A stretch of DNA of 64,000 bases from Odobenus rosmarus divergens (lineage: Eukaryota > Chordata > Mammalia > Carnivora > Odobenidae), in NCBI RefSeq assembly GCF_000321225.1, contig NW_004451657.1:193980-257979 (forward strand), in the 5' to 3' direction. This document shows, one piece after another, positions 22,387 to 34,289 of this stretch (position 1 is its first letter; each line of letters starts with the position of its first letter). Below the pieces are notes generated by a model. It was not told where the DNA came from. It ran no database searches and saw only the letters and a list, made by a program, of their open reading frames with translations. Made by a program: the position numbers and the translations under genes.

Positions 22387-25300
22387 CATACACCCTGGCC
22401 CTTGGTAGGTGCTTAACAAATGTTAACAGCTACAATCAAGAAAAATGGCATTTATCTCAATTCATTTCTAGAGATGAATGAGAGGTAAAATACTTCCTGT
22501 TGCAGTTCCAAAAATAAATACTAATAGGAAGGCAAGAGCAGAACCTCAGTGCCCGCTGGAGAGGGGGCCCCGCCCTCACTCTGCTGCTTTCGGGTCATGC
22601 TGGACCAGCCCCGGCCACTCTCTGCAAGCTCTTCCCCTCCTACCTCCTACAGGAAGGGGCTCCTAATCCCTGCTTCACAGCCTGAGGTTCCCAGCGCCCC
22701 CACCCTACCCCCCCACCTCCTTGTTCCTGCCCCTCCCCCACTGGCCCATGGTCTCTGGGCTGTCCACCTGGCCTTGGAAAGGCTAGAGTAAAGAAAACAT
22801 TTTCTGACAGTGTTCAGGGCTAGAGGGACAATGACAAGCAAGGTCCCACCGCTGGCTGGCCCTGGAGTCCTTTCCTGAACCTCAGATCACAGCAACACAA
22901 ATGGTTTCTACTGGCTTCAAGGTAACGGGTTTCGATCAAAAGCACTGAGAAGCCTCCTCTGATTGATTCCTCACATGGGCCCTGTAGGAAGGTTGACTTT
23001 CCATTACAGGGATCAGCATGTTCCATGGAGCAACACCTAAGTTCTAGAGCGTGGGACCCCCGCTGGCGAATCCCGCCTCTGCCTCCCTCCACCTCCACCT
23101 CCAGGCTCAGTCTCTGCTTGTCAGGTGCTCACATAAGCCCTTCCCTAGAGAGGTTCTCGGCAGCTTCAACAAGAGAATTCCAGCAGGAGTGGGAGGTTAA
23201 GCAACAATAGCTCTATTCCTCATGTGAGCATCCCAGGAAAAGGAACCGGGCATCGAGCTGTTAAGCGCCTTGCCCAAGGTTGCACAGCCAAGAGGGTCTG
23301 AGCTGGTCCTCAAAAAATGCAGCCCCTCCGACCCAGCCCTGTTCCAGCCCTGTTCCTTCACAGCTGAGCTCACCTAGCTGGCGCTGATGGTTTGTTCCTT
23401 TAAGGGAGTAGGAGTCTTCTAAGGAACTGGGTGGAAATCACTGTCACCACTGAGCAGGAAAGAAGCTCAGATGACAGAAGCATCAAAGGAGCTGCTCGGG
23501 GCAGGTGGGTGGCCTTTACTAGTGCACCATGAGCTCAGGACTCCTGCCCGCATCCCTCGGCACCTTCTCACACAAGTGTGCACAACTCCCATTAGCCAAC
23601 ACGCACCCACTCCCTCCATCTCTCACTCCCATTTATGGAATATTTAGCTTATTGGCCTGCTGTTAGCTGGGGAGGGACACGGAGGGCCTCTAACTGGGGT
23701 GGCTGCTCTGGGACAAAACTGAAGGACTAATTTTTGAACCACACACTCACTCATCATCATGACCACCTACTCAGTGGTGCCTGTGCCCAGAGACCACACT
23801 CTGATGCCCACACCAGGCCGGCCAGAGGACCACTGCCCCCAGTCATACAGGAAATGGAGGCTCAGAAAGGTTAATCCTGTGGCACACAGCCTTAAGGAAC
23901 AGGACAAAGGTGAATCGACTTCAGGAGCCCCCGCAAGTCGACTCAAATACCCCAAGGAGACCAAGCGAGGAGCCCCAGAACACGGCGCAGTCATCCACAA
24001 TTTTTCTGAGGGAGGCACCCCGTTTTGGTTACAAAGCCCAGGTGGGAGGCACTTCCTCAGACCCCGCTGGGGGAGGGGCAGGGCCCCAGTGGACGCCAGG
24101 CAGCCTGGCTCCAGAGCCTGCAGAGAGGCAGGTCCCATTCTCATGCTGGCAGACACCTTGCTCAGCATTCCTTCTGCCACTCATCTCCCGGCCCCAACCG
24201 ACCCTTGACACTAACAGAGTGGGGCTTCCATCCTGCCTCCTCATTGTGAAATCTTCTGGTCAGGCTAAGGAGACTGTCAAGCTCTGTCCCTCCCTATGCA
24301 TGTCCCTCTTATAGCGCCTGGCATGATCGCTGCGGGCATGACCGCCTCCCCAGGAAGGTGGAGCCCCCGTCCAAGCAGGGCTCCCCCTCAGACCTCACTG
24401 TGACCCCACTCTCCGGTGGGCAAGGTCTGCTTAAGGAAAAACTACACACATATGAATCTATACATGGATATATGTTGTAATAGAGCACAGACGAGAGAAT
24501 CCACAATCTGTTCGGCAAAGTCAGGAAACACCACCAAGACGTCACAGGAGACCTGGGCCTTCACATACGAATAGGAGTTCTCCAGGCAGACGAGAGAGAG
24601 GCACATTTCCCAGGAAAACCAAAAATGTGGGGAGAAGCCTGTGAAGACAGGTCCAGGGAACACAGAGGTAGCACATGAGGCTGAGAGAGTGGGACAGGGA
24701 AGCCAGGATGTGAAGAACCATGTGAGGTCACCGAGGCAAGTGGGAGCTAAGGATGGTTTGTGAAGGACAATGGCAACGATCACATTTATTGGGTCCGTGC
24801 TCTCAAGGTGGGAGTTACCCCCAAGCTCTGGAGAGATGGTCAGCATTACAGACCACGTGCAAGAGTCTCAACAACAAACACTTCCCCATCATGCCCTGTC
24901 TGGAAGACCTCTCTTAGAGCAGCAGATCTCCTGGAAGTCGCCCTGCTGGGCGAGCGTCAGAGAGGGGTCCTGACCACCCTGTGCCATCCCCAAACCATCT
25001 CTGCCCATCTGGGCTCATGGAAGTGCCACCCACCTGCCCAAGGTGTGGAGGAGAAGCCAGACTCACCCTACACCAGCCGGTCACTCTGTTAGCAGGGAGG
25101 GCCCCCCTCCGGTGGGATATTTACTGTGATCAGAGCCCTGTGTGAAGGGCTGAGGCTGCCCCTGCCCTTCCAAATCTCATCTGGCCTGGGAGGTTGAGAC
25201 CATCAGACAGGACAACAGTGTGTCCTGCTCTGCCATACAAGGAAGCTCAGACGGGGCAAGAGGTTCTTCCTGACCTTAGTGGAGAAGGAGCTGGCCAGTT

Positions 25301-25700
25301 GAAGGAAGGGCGTTCCCAGAGAGGGAACAGCACAAGCAAAGGCCAAGGACAGTGTGCCCGTGAGTGTGCGTGGAAAGGGTGGGGGTGGCGCAGGACCAGC
25401 AGTTAGATACAGTATCTCTGGAGTCTAAAGAGCCCGGCAGAGGCGGGCAGAGAGCCCAGGCCGGCCAAGCCATCAGGAGAAACGCAGACTACGGTGTGTG
25501 GGGAGGGGTGGTGGTGTAGGGGTGGTGTGTGTGGGAGGGGAGGATGCTTCCATGGCAAAAGACTCCAGCCTGGCAAGTGGCCTCCATCAGGGATGACGAG
25601 GCCGGATCCTCAAGAGCCCGCAGCAGGGAGGGTGGTGATGGAGTGACGGGGCAGGGGGCTGGGGGGGACGAGGGCACGGGCACTAACGCTGGCCAACAGG
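22387..25700. other. Non-coding stretch with MIR/L2-like pieces
   Basis: Antisense MIR-like text at about 23,240-23,300 ('cgccttgcccaaggttgcacagcc'-type, given here as reading pieces). L2-like phrases occur at 24,640-24,780 and 25,290-25,350. The open frames at 23,759-24,314 in three overlapping frames have no domain or splice context and are rejected as genes. Confidence 0.4.
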
Positions 25701-26358
25701 CCGGGGCCTGAACTCAGGGTGTCCAGGCAAGGTGCCCCGCCCCGCGGAACCAGTCCCTGTGCGCCATCTCCCGAGGCTGCGTGCGTCCAGGGCGCTCCGG
25801 CGGGGCAGCAGGGTGGGTACCAGCCTTTCTTCCCAGCGCTTCAGCCTCCTCCCGGAGCCCACGTGGGCGGAGCAGCGCGGGATGTGCGTGGCAGGGGCGG
25901 CCTCGGCGGGTGCTGTGCGTGGGGCGGGGGTGCAGGCAGGGCGGCCTCGCCCTCCTGGCCCCCCGCCGCCCCGGAGCGGCCCTGGGCTCCAACCTCTGTG
26001 CCACCTCGGCAGGGACCGGGGAACCCTGACTTACTCAGAGGGTAGGACTCCGAGGGAACCGGCCGGCCACGCCCCCCGCGCCACTCCCTGGAGGCAGCCG
26101 GTGGGTCCCCCTCCCCCTCCTTGGCTCGGGGGCGGAATGGGGAGAGGAGTGGAAATGGAGGTGGCGTGAGGGAGAGAGGGGAACTGGGGGCAGAACGGGG
26201 AGGGGGCCTATGGAGGGAGGCGACGCAGAGTCCTCCTGCTGGGAGACACTGCAGGGGAATTTGGAGGGGAATGGGGGATGGGAACGGAAGGGTGGGGGGG
26301 CCACAGAGGTGAGACGAGAGAGCGGCAGGGGATCTGGAGGGGCGAGAAGGCTGGAAGA

Positions 26359-26383
26359 GGGGGAGGTGGGCGATGGGGCGGGG
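26359..26383 (+). promoter_or_regulatory. Potential G-quadruplex motif
   Basis: Four G-runs (26,359-63, 26,368-70, 26,375-78, 26,380-83) separated by loops of one to four bases, satisfying the standard G3+N1-7 pattern. It lies just downstream of the putative minus-strand first-exon donor. Confidence 0.55.
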
Positions 26384-26505
26384 CGGCACCGGTCACCGTG
26401 TCCCCTGCCGCGGGGTCCGCCCATCGGTCGCTGGGTCCGCGGGTCCCCTTCGGCCAGGGCGCGCCTCCCGCTCCCCCCCACCCCACCCGGCGCACCTGTA
26501 CCCAC

Positions 26506-26820
26506 CTGCTCCGCGCTCAGGCCCGAGCCGGGCAGCAGCTGCGGACGTAGCGAGCGCAGCTCCGCGCCGCATCCTCCGGCCGCCCCCTCCCCGCCCCGAG
26601 CTTACGCTGCCGCCGCCCCCGCCTTAAAAAGGACAAAACGGAACGGAAAAAGGTTGCGTGCAAAAAAAAAAAAAGAGAGAGAGAGAGAAAGAAAAATCGT
26701 AAGAAGCAACCGAGGAAGACGGACAGATGCGCGCACGGCTCGGCGGGCGGGGGTCGAGGTGCGGCGGCGCCGGTGACCGCGCTCGGGGCAGCCGGCAGGC
26801 GCGTGCCGCACGCTCCCGGC
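26506..26820 (-). other. Putative non-coding first exon of a minus-strand gene
   Basis: Reading the minus strand, a GC-rich leader ends in 'gcgcggagcag|gtgggtac', a good U2 donor (exon end at 26,506). Upstream lies a CCAAT box at a typical distance. No compelling start codon or conserved peptide was found in the exon, so it is most simply a 5' UTR exon, the rest of the gene lying to the left, probably outside the window. The 5' end (about 26,600-26,820) is a guess. A pyrimidine-rich run (26,660-26,700 on plus) lies inside it. Inference from signals only; no transcript evidence. Confidence 0.45.
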
Positions 26821-27444
26821 TGCAGCTCCTGCGACCGCCCGGCGCCCGGCTCGCGGCGCGGCCCCGCCCCTCCCCGGCTCGCCCCTCCGATTGGCCCGTC
26901 CTCCTGCCAGTCAGGGGGAAGACGAGGCTCTCGCCCCGCCCCCGCCCGAGGCCGAGGCCGGGAGCGGTTCGGCGGCAGCCAGAGGAGGTGCGGGGAGGCC
27001 TGAGCGTGCGCACTTGGCCGCGCAGCCAGCGCCGGGAAGGGCCGGGGTCCCGCGGCCGAGCGCCCTGGGTCGCCCGGGGTCGTGGCGCCCGCCGGGTCGG
27101 AGCGGCCCTGGGGAGTTTGCCGGCTCCAGTAAGGGCTAAAGGCCCCAGGAGGCTCATCCCTGCCCTCACCTGGGACTGTGGCCATCCCAGGCCATCGGTC
27201 GTGGTCAGGAAAGACGCAACTGCCGACGGTCCTGTATTCTCCCCTTTGTGCCGACGGAAATCTCAGGGTCACAGGTTAACGGAAATGTTGAAAGCGACAC
27301 AGCTAGCAAGTGGCAGAGCCAGGAGTCTTACCACGAGGCAAAAAATCACCCTGTCACCAAAAATAGTGGAATGAATGATCTGATGTCCAGCGGAGGCTTG
27401 AAGGGAGGGTAGGATTTAGCGAGGCAAAGATCCGTTCATTCGGT

Positions 27445-27780
27445 TCCATTCCACAAATATTTATTGGGCACCTACTATGTCCCAGGGAGCCATTAAGATC
27501 TAGGGATACCGCAGTGAACAGAAAGAAGGCCCCCGCCCTCCTGGAGAGCTTATATTCCAGCAAAGAAAAGAAAGGGAAAAGCATTCACATAAGCAGCTTG
27601 GTTGGAGGAAAATGTGGCATATTGGAGAATCTAAAGAAGAGGGGCATCTCTGGGCTACAGAGAGGTGAGGAGGAGAATGGCAAGGATGGAGATGGGCAGG
27701 TGGGCAGAGGCCAGCCAGGACGTGTGAGATCTGTAGGCTGTGGGGAAAGACTTTGGAGTTGATCCTGAGACTGTCTCACT
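27445..27780. repeat. L2-like old LINE relic
   Basis: 'acaaatatttattgggcacctactatgt', 'taccgcagtgaacag', 'cgccctcctggagagctta' and later 'agactttggagttgatcctga' are phrases of a common ancient mammalian repeat, most likely L2. Given in pieces; borders approximate. Confidence 0.55.
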
Positions 27781-28204
27781 GGGAAAGGTGGTCTGGGGGA
27801 CCACTGTCGGATGTGCCTATTTTAAATGTCCTGGTCAGCTTCTTCTGCCTCTCAGGAGAGAGGCACCGCATGGACACTGCCCAGCTCAGGACCACCCAAG
27901 AGGCAGGTACCATCCCTTTCTCTTCACTAGGGATGAGGAGGCCCTGGGGCCCAGAACACACAGCAAGCCGCAGCATGGGAACCAAGAGTCCGACTGTCTC
28001 CAGAGCAGCCTTCCAAGTACCGTGGCACCTGTGGTGTGTGTGCCCAGGTCTTAAAGCCGCCATCCCCTTGACAGGCCATCCACGTTTGAGGGTCTTGGGG
28101 AAGGGGCGCCTGTTGCTTTCCAGAGGGGGAGGAGAGCAGCAGTGACTGCCTGTTAACCCGCCTCTGCTGGAACCAGGCTGTCTGGGGCGAGGGCACGGGA
28201 GGTG

Positions 28205-28352
28205 GGGGTTCCCGGCTTGGCCACTTACTAGCTGATGGCCTTAGGCAAGTTACTGACCCTTTGCTTTCCTCAGTTTCCTTATCTGTAAAATGGAGCTTAA
28301 AATAGTAACAACCTCATGGGTTTGGGTGGGGATTAAATGAGTTAGTATATAT
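28205..28352 (+). repeat. MIR SINE relic, sense, well preserved
   Basis: 'ggccacttactagctgatgg', 'ttaggcaagttactgaccc', 'ctcagtttccttatctgta', 'aaatggagcttaaaatagta' and 'ggggattaaatgagtta' follow the MIR consensus in order. Confidence 0.88.
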
Positions 28353-29011
28353 GTATCTGTGTTACTTTCTGAAGGCTGCCACATTACCATAGACCAGGAA
28401 GCTTAAAACAACAGAAATTTGTGCTCTCGTGATATTGAAGGGCAAAAGTCCCAAGTCCAGCGATTGGCAGGGGCGTGTTCCCTCTAGAAGCTCTGAGGGG
28501 AAATTCTTCCCTGCCTCCCTCAGCTTCTAGGGACTCCAGGTGCTCCTAGACTTGTGGCCACGTCACTCAGATCTCGGCTTCTGCCTTCACAAGGCCCTCT
28601 CCTCTGTCTGCACATCCTCTTTTATTTATTTATTTACTTTAATTTTTTTATGTATTTATCTTTGAGAGAGAGAGAGCAAGCATGTGAGTGGAGTGGGGTG
28701 CAGGGGGGAGGACAGAGAGAGAAGGAGAGAGAGAATCCCAAGCGGCTTCCACACCCAGCGTGGAGCCCGACGTGGAGCTCAATCTCACAACCCTGGGATC
28801 ATGACCCACACCAGAACCAAGAGCTGGACACCTAACCGACTGAACTACCCAGGTGCTCCTATGCCTCCTCTTTTATAAAGACTCTGGTCTGTGGATTTAG
28901 GACCCACTGAGCTAATCCAGGATTATCTCACCTCAAGATCCTTAACTTAATCACATCTACAAAGACCCTTTTTCCAAATAAGACCACATTTATACGTTCC
29001 AGGATGTTGTT
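28353..29011 (-). mobile_element. MaLR-type LTR, antisense, split by a SINE
   Basis: 'aggctgccacattaccatag', 'gcttaaaacaacagaaattt' and, beyond the SINE, 'aatccaggattatctcacct', 'ttaacttaatcacatctac' and 'ccaaataagaccacattta' match the reverse complement of a MaLR/MLT-type LTR. The SINE at 28,625-28,864 interrupts it. No coding capacity. Confidence 0.65.
28625..28864 (-). mobile_element. CAN SINE (SINEC), antisense
   Basis: 'tttatttatttatttac' tail complement, GA-rich body with 'gcaagcatgtgagtgg', ends 'actgaactacccaggtgctcc'. Flanks share 'cctcttttat'. The mutated head indicates an older copy. Confidence 0.88.
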
Positions 29012-30999
29012 ATAAATTACAGAATTATTTAATTACAATTGTAATCGTTCCGATCGAGGAGGGGGGAAAGGTACTAGGAGATCGCATCATGTTGAACTTG
29101 GCTTGATCTGAGGGCCTGGCCTTCCCTGAGGAGGTCAGTCCTGAGTATTAGCTAGCTGAACAAAGAGGAAGAGAGAATATTCCAGAGAGAGCAAGCAGTG
29201 GTAGCATGAGGGCCCTGAGTTTGGACTTAACCTTCCAGTGGGAAGGGGGCCATCAAGGGTTCTTGAGGAAGGGCATGAGTGACAGGATTAAAGGGGGCGT
29301 GGTCACGTGCAGAAGCGTGGGCAGGTCCCACCAGCCCCATCAGTGATCCCACAGACATGGATGGGCAACCACTGCACATCGGTACTTTGCCCAGGCAGCA
29401 GGGACATGGCCTGGAAACAGCTCGTCTCTCCCCAGTGGCTCATGGGTCAGTGGGAGAGACCACAGTGGATCATTACAGTGGGATAGTCCAGGCAATAGGA
29501 GTGTAGGGGAAGGAATTCCTAGGACCACTTCAGGGAGTCAGGAAAGGCTTCCTGGAGGAGGAGACCCTTACACTGAGGTTAGACAAGGGGGGGAGGAAGC
29601 AGGCCTTCCAGGTGGAGGGAACAGCAGGTGCGGCGGGACCGTGGAGGCATCAAAGACTGAGACATGGATTTCAGGCCTGCTGCCCCATAGGCTGCACACA
29701 AGATTAAGAGGCTGGTAAGGACCCTGAAAGCCCCACTGGGACTTCGGGTCATTGAGGAATTTGGAACAGACCACCGGAGCTGGTTGGCAGACTCTAGGAT
29801 TTGCATGGAGGCTGGGTAGGAAGGTAGAGGTGAGAGACTATTGAATTGGTTGAGATGAGAGAGGTTGAAGGTCAGAACCAGGACAGTTTGAGCTATGGTC
29901 CCAGGAGGACAGGTCAGGTAGCACCCCCACTCCCGACCAGGTGATGGAAACTGATCTAACTTGTAAGACTAGCCTTCTAGGTGGTGGGCTGTGCTGGGGG
30001 TGGGGTAGTGATAAGAATGAGCTGGTCAAGCTTGGTCTGACAGGTGCTGATGCAGGCATTCTGTGAGCATCAACCTATTTAATCTACACAACCGCCCTAG
30101 GTACAGAGAGGTTAGGTAACTTGCCCAAGAGCGCACCGCACTCTCCCTCCCCAGAGCCAGGCAGAGCACTGGCAGCCTAGCTCTGGGGATAAAGAGACCA
30201 TCACATTGTTAATAACAACTCACATTTACTGATCATATACTGTGTGCCAGGCACTGTCTGAGCTCCATACGAATTAACTCATTTTAATCCCTCCTTAGCC
30301 TTAGACACTGAGAAATGTACAGGTTCAACAATTTACCTAAGGTTCCCAGCTGGTGAGTGGCTGAGTCGGGACTGACTCCAGCCTGCTGGGCTCCCACAGT
30401 GACAGACACCACCGAGGTACTCCGCATCTCCTAAGTAGCAGAAAACCCCCCTGCTGCTGAGGAGACGCTTGAGAAGGCTCCGGGTGTCCCCCTGAGGCCG
30501 AGGGGCACAGATGAACCAGTGCTGGGGGAGGGGTGGGGAGCCCCAGGCTCTGCTGCGGGCTTGGCCACAAATTAGCTGTGTCCCTGGGACAAGTCCCCTC
30601 AGTGTTCTGAGCCTTGGGCTCCTCCCTGTCCAAGAGAAACCGTGCCACCGGACACTCTGGGATGTGAGTCCTGGTTCCACCATTTGCCCCCACCATCACC
30701 ATCTGAGTGCTGGGAAGAATAGAACATACTTCACAGGCAGGCTAGGCTGTTAAAGCAGACCACAGTTGTGACCCACCTAAAGCAGCTGGGCCATTACTGT
30801 GCACAGTGGGTGAACACTGCTGGCATTCATAGCAGAAAAGCCTACCGCCCTCCGTCCCTGCAAGCGCTGTATTCTCATGTTCTGGATGAGATAACGGATA
30901 CTCAGACAAAAGGACCTGGAAACTCCAGCCAGGTCTCTGGCCCCAAGCCCACACCGTCATCAGTCCACTTTCAGATCCTAAAGGATGATGGTGGGAATT
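29012..30999. other. Non-coding sequence with L2-like and MIR pieces
   Basis: L2-like phrases at 29,520-29,650 ('aaggcttcctggaggagga', 'ttccaggtggagggaacag'). Antisense MIR-like text at 30,090-30,190 and 30,220-30,380. Sense MIR-like text at 30,540-30,720. No exon supported. Confidence 0.45.
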
Positions 31000-31440
31000 A
31001 CGATGCATTAAACACCGGCCTGATTCCATTTATAGAACTTTATCAAAATGGCAGAATTCTAGAAAGAGAGGACTGATTCATGCTACCAGGAGTTGGGGAA
31101 GGGGAGGGAGGCGGCTGTGGCTGTAAAGGGTAGCAGGAGGGGTCCTCGTGCGGAGCGGGTCTGTGTCCTGCCTGGGGTGGTGCACACAGCAGTCTGCGCA
31201 CATGATAAGACTGCGTGGAACTAAGTGCACACACACACAAAAGTTCAGGTAAAGCCACGGAAATCCGAATAAGGTGGGTGGATCGTATCGATGTTAGTTG
31301 CCTGGTTTGTGACATTATACTATAGGTTTGCAAGGTGTTACCTTTGGGGGAAACCAGGTGAAGGTATACTGGTCCTGGATTGTTGCTTATAACTTCATGT
31401 GAGTGTCCGATAATCTCAATACAAAGGGTTTCTAAAGACA
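31000..31440 (+). mobile_element. L1 LINE 3'-end fragment, sense
   Basis: 'tagttgcctggtttgtgaca', 'ttatactataggtttgcaag', 'gttacctttgggggaaacca' and 'aatctcaatacaaagggttt' match an old L1 3' UTR in sense orientation. Confidence 0.75.
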
Positions 31441-32617
31441 GTGATGACCATGAAGGTAGCTAGCTGCCCCAGGCTCCTGTGTGGGACAGGGCTGTCACTG
31501 GGGCAGGGGGATGGGCACCGAGGGCCTATAGATTTTCCCCCCAGAAACAAGGGGGAGCAGCCATGAGGGGTGGGAGGCAGGCAGAGGGCCCAAGTTCTCC
31601 ATCACTGTCCCTGCAGGAGAGTCCGGCCTCCTGGGATGCAGGGTCCCCACACCAGGACTCGCTCTTTCTTCTCCCCTCCCCCTCGCAATGAAAGCAGCTT
31701 TCTATCGGCTATTTCTGGTTCCATGAATAATACATGCTTATTGTAAAGAATTCAGACGGTATAGGCAGATATAAAGAAGGTGACCTTGAATCTCGCCGCA
31801 CCAGGGTGACCCCCACGAGCATCAGGGTGACCAGGGCTCCGTGGTCATTTACATGAATGGGCATAATCGAAACACAATATTTTATTATGGATGCTTCCCC
31901 CTTCCCATTCCCATATCACATCCCCCATCAGGTAGCCCATGATAACAGACTCACTTGTTTTGGTTCACATTTTTCTCTCTAGACATATGGAAGTCTATAC
32001 TATATACACACACCCATACAGGGCTTTGGGGGTCATTGTTTTACAAAATGAATCCATGATATAATCACATTTATTTGCTTCTTACTCTTCACGCTCGCCA
32101 ACACCTGCTGAAATCCCCGCCAGCATCCAGAGGGAACTAGGTTTGTTCTTGGAAAGGCTGATGACACCCCATGATGTGGACATCCCCTTAGCCCCCGCCA
32201 GCTAAGAACCATGGGCGGCAAATATCCTGGCCAGTATCAGTATTTTTATTTCCACAGATGAATTCCCAGGAGGGGCATTGCTGGTTTGAAGGCATAAACT
32301 TTTATTTTAATCGATGCTGACAGATTACCTTCCCAGGACTCTGTGACATGTCACCCTTCTGCCCCAGTGCACGAATTCCTCATCATCAGCCGATGCCTCG
32401 GCACTGAGGATGTTGCCGCCCTTTTGGGTGCGAAGTGATATGCCCTTGTGATTTTAGTATGCATCTCCCTGCCTCCTGGGGAACTGAGGAGAACGTGAAT
32501 AGATATGTGCCTTTAAACATGCTCTTTTGAAAATTGTCTTCATACTCTTTGTCCATGTGTAGTTGGGGCTTTTTCTTTCGTCCGTTTGTTGCGGGGGGAG
32601 GGGTTGTGTCCAGTTGT
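31441..32617. other. Non-coding sequence, old repeat traces
   Basis: Positions 31,720-31,800 ('aatacatgcttattgtaaag') and 31,950-32,520 ('gtcacatttttctctctagac'-like text, 'ggaggggcattgctggtt', 'gatgttgccgcccttttggg') read like diverged antisense LINE text. No gene. Confidence 0.35.
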
Positions 32618-33180
32618 TTTTTTTTTTTAATTTATTGAAGTATAGTTGACATACCATGTCCTATTAGTGTCTGGTGTATAACCTAGCGATTCGGCAATTC
32701 TATACATTAGTCGGTGCCTGCCACAGTGCGTGTAATCTCCATCAACAGTTATCGCAGGATTACTGACTATGTTCCCTGTGCTGTATTTTCCATCCTTGCA
32801 ACTCATTTATTTTATAACTGGAAGCTTGTACCTCTTACTGCTCTTCCCTTGTTTCTCCCATCGCCTCACTCCCCCCCCCCCTCTGGAAACTGTATGTATA
32901 AAATCGTATTTCTTGGGCGCCTGGGTGGCCCAGTCGGTTAAGCGACTGCTTTCGGCTCAGGTCATGATCCTGGAGTCCTGGGATCGAGTCCCGCGTCGGG
33001 CTCCCTGCTCAGCAGGGAGTCTGCTTCTTCCTCTGACCCTCTTCCCTCTCGTGCTCTCTATCTCTCATTCTCTCTCTCTCTCTCTCAAATAAATAAATAA
33101 AATCTTTAAAATCGTATTTCTCTTTAGGATTGTTCTCCGTATTTATGAGTCTGCTTTCTTTTGTCCATTTTTAAGTGTTC
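32618..33180 (-). mobile_element. L1 LINE 3' UTR, antisense, split by a SINE
   Basis: Poly-T, then 'tttattgaagtatagttgac', 'gtctggtgtataacctagcg' and 'tgactatgttccctgtgctg' are antisense L1 3' UTR text. The CAN SINE at 32,914-33,107 interrupts it, and L1 text resumes with 'ggattgttctccgtatttatg'. Confidence 0.8.
32914..33107 (+). mobile_element. CAN SINE (SINEC), sense, young-looking
   Basis: Complete element from 'tgggcgcctgggtggcccag' through tRNA-like A and B box regions and a CT-rich part to 'aaataaataaataaaatctt'. Perfect 14-bp target-site duplication aaaatcgtatttct at 32,900-32,913 and 33,108-33,121. Confidence 0.97.
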
Positions 33181-34075
33181 TCAACAGACACACCTGTCTG
33201 CTGGTTCTCGGGGTTCAAGCACTTTTTCCAGATCTTACTTTCCCCTCTTGATTTTGTTCCTGGCATCTTTTGCTACACAACAACCTTGTTGTGTAGTCAA
33301 ATGTGTAGACAGAGCTGTCACTTTCTTTTTCTTTTTAATATAGCTTCTGAGTCTCATTCTTGGTTAGATGGTCTCCATGGCACCTAGACAGTACATGTAG
33401 CCTAGATTTTCCTATAAGTACAAGAAAACTCAGACAGCTGCTAAGCATGTTTATTCCCTGTGATCTGGCTAGCAAATGTGACCTTATAAAATACATTTAA
33501 ATAGAGAAATTTCCAATTATTAAAAAATATTTTTAGTAGAAAATATTTCAAAAATGCCAAGTAATATATATAACATATGTATTTTCCAAAGCCCAGGAAG
33601 GGGGTTTCCAAAAATGTCAGTTGCATTTTTATACTGCCTCAAAAAAAAAAAAAAGGCACACACACACACACAAAAAAAAACCAGTGAAATTATACCTACA
33701 CAATAACCCCATTAGGGACCTGAGAGAGCTCCAGGTGATCATAGTCCCCTCACATAGTAAGAAATGTTAGGGGCCGTTTAGAGGACAGGGGCTGGACCGA
33801 GGACAGGATTCCATCAAGTAATTTTTACAAAGAACTTGCCATCAGATTCATTACTTCAAGATTTTTCTGTGCGTGTTTATCTTTTTCCTAATTTCCTATG
33901 CATGGTATCATACCTATATATATTCTTCCACATTGAGTTTTTAAAAATTCATCCATTTTGATACATGTGGCTGAACTGGGAATAGACTTTCTGGCAATTT
34001 TTTTTTTTAACTTAAACAGCACAACCATGGACATTTGCATCCGTATCTTCTGATGCACACAGACAAGAGATTTCT
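33181..34075. other. Non-coding AT-rich sequence
   Basis: Contains the palindrome above, a poly-A plus (CA)n tract at 33,638-33,682 and AT-rich unique or LINE-like text. No exon supported. Confidence 0.4.
33273..33296. repeat. Perfect short palindrome
   Basis: ctacacaacaa (33,273-33,283), spacer cc, ttgttgtgtag (33,286-33,296): perfect 11-bp arms. Confidence 0.95.
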
Positions 34076-34252
34076 CCATCAGGGTTTCTCAACAGCAGAA
34101 GTAGGATAATCCTTTGTAGAGGTGGTTGTTCCTGACCTCCACCTGCTAGATGCCCTTAGTACCCTCCTCCTAGACGTGACAATGAAATGTCTCCAGATAG
34201 TGCCAAATATCCCCCGAGAAGGCAAAATCACCCTTGGTTGAGAACCAGTGTT
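34076..34252 (+). mobile_element. MER20-like hAT relic
   Basis: 'cagggtttctcaacagcaga', 'ggataatcctttgtagagg', 'ctagatgcccttagtaccc', 'aatgtctccagatagtgcca' and 'cccttggttgagaaccagtg' follow the MER20 consensus with complementary ends. Confidence 0.85.
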
Positions 34253-34289
34253 CTAGAGTTTACACCATAGGATGGGAAGTGCTAGAGCA

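Larger units (their letters stand above)
25720..27140. promoter_or_regulatory. CpG island with minus-strand promoter
   Basis: About 1.4 kb that is very rich in G, C and CpG compared with its surroundings. On the minus strand it has a CCAAT box (ATTGG on plus at 26,890-26,894), GC boxes ('ggccccgcccctcccc' read on plus at about 26,860-26,877) and a TATA-like 'ctttttaagg' near 26,625-26,634. These all point to minus-strand initiation between about 26,595 and 26,820. Plus-strand transcription from the same island cannot be excluded. Many overlapping long open frames here are the usual by-product of high GC. Confidence 0.75.

Noticed and set aside
26210..27374. Long open frames (188-251 codons) on both strands of the left CpG island
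   Set aside because: Same GC artefact; no domain, mutually overlapping, and the minus strand reads better as promoter plus untranslated leader.
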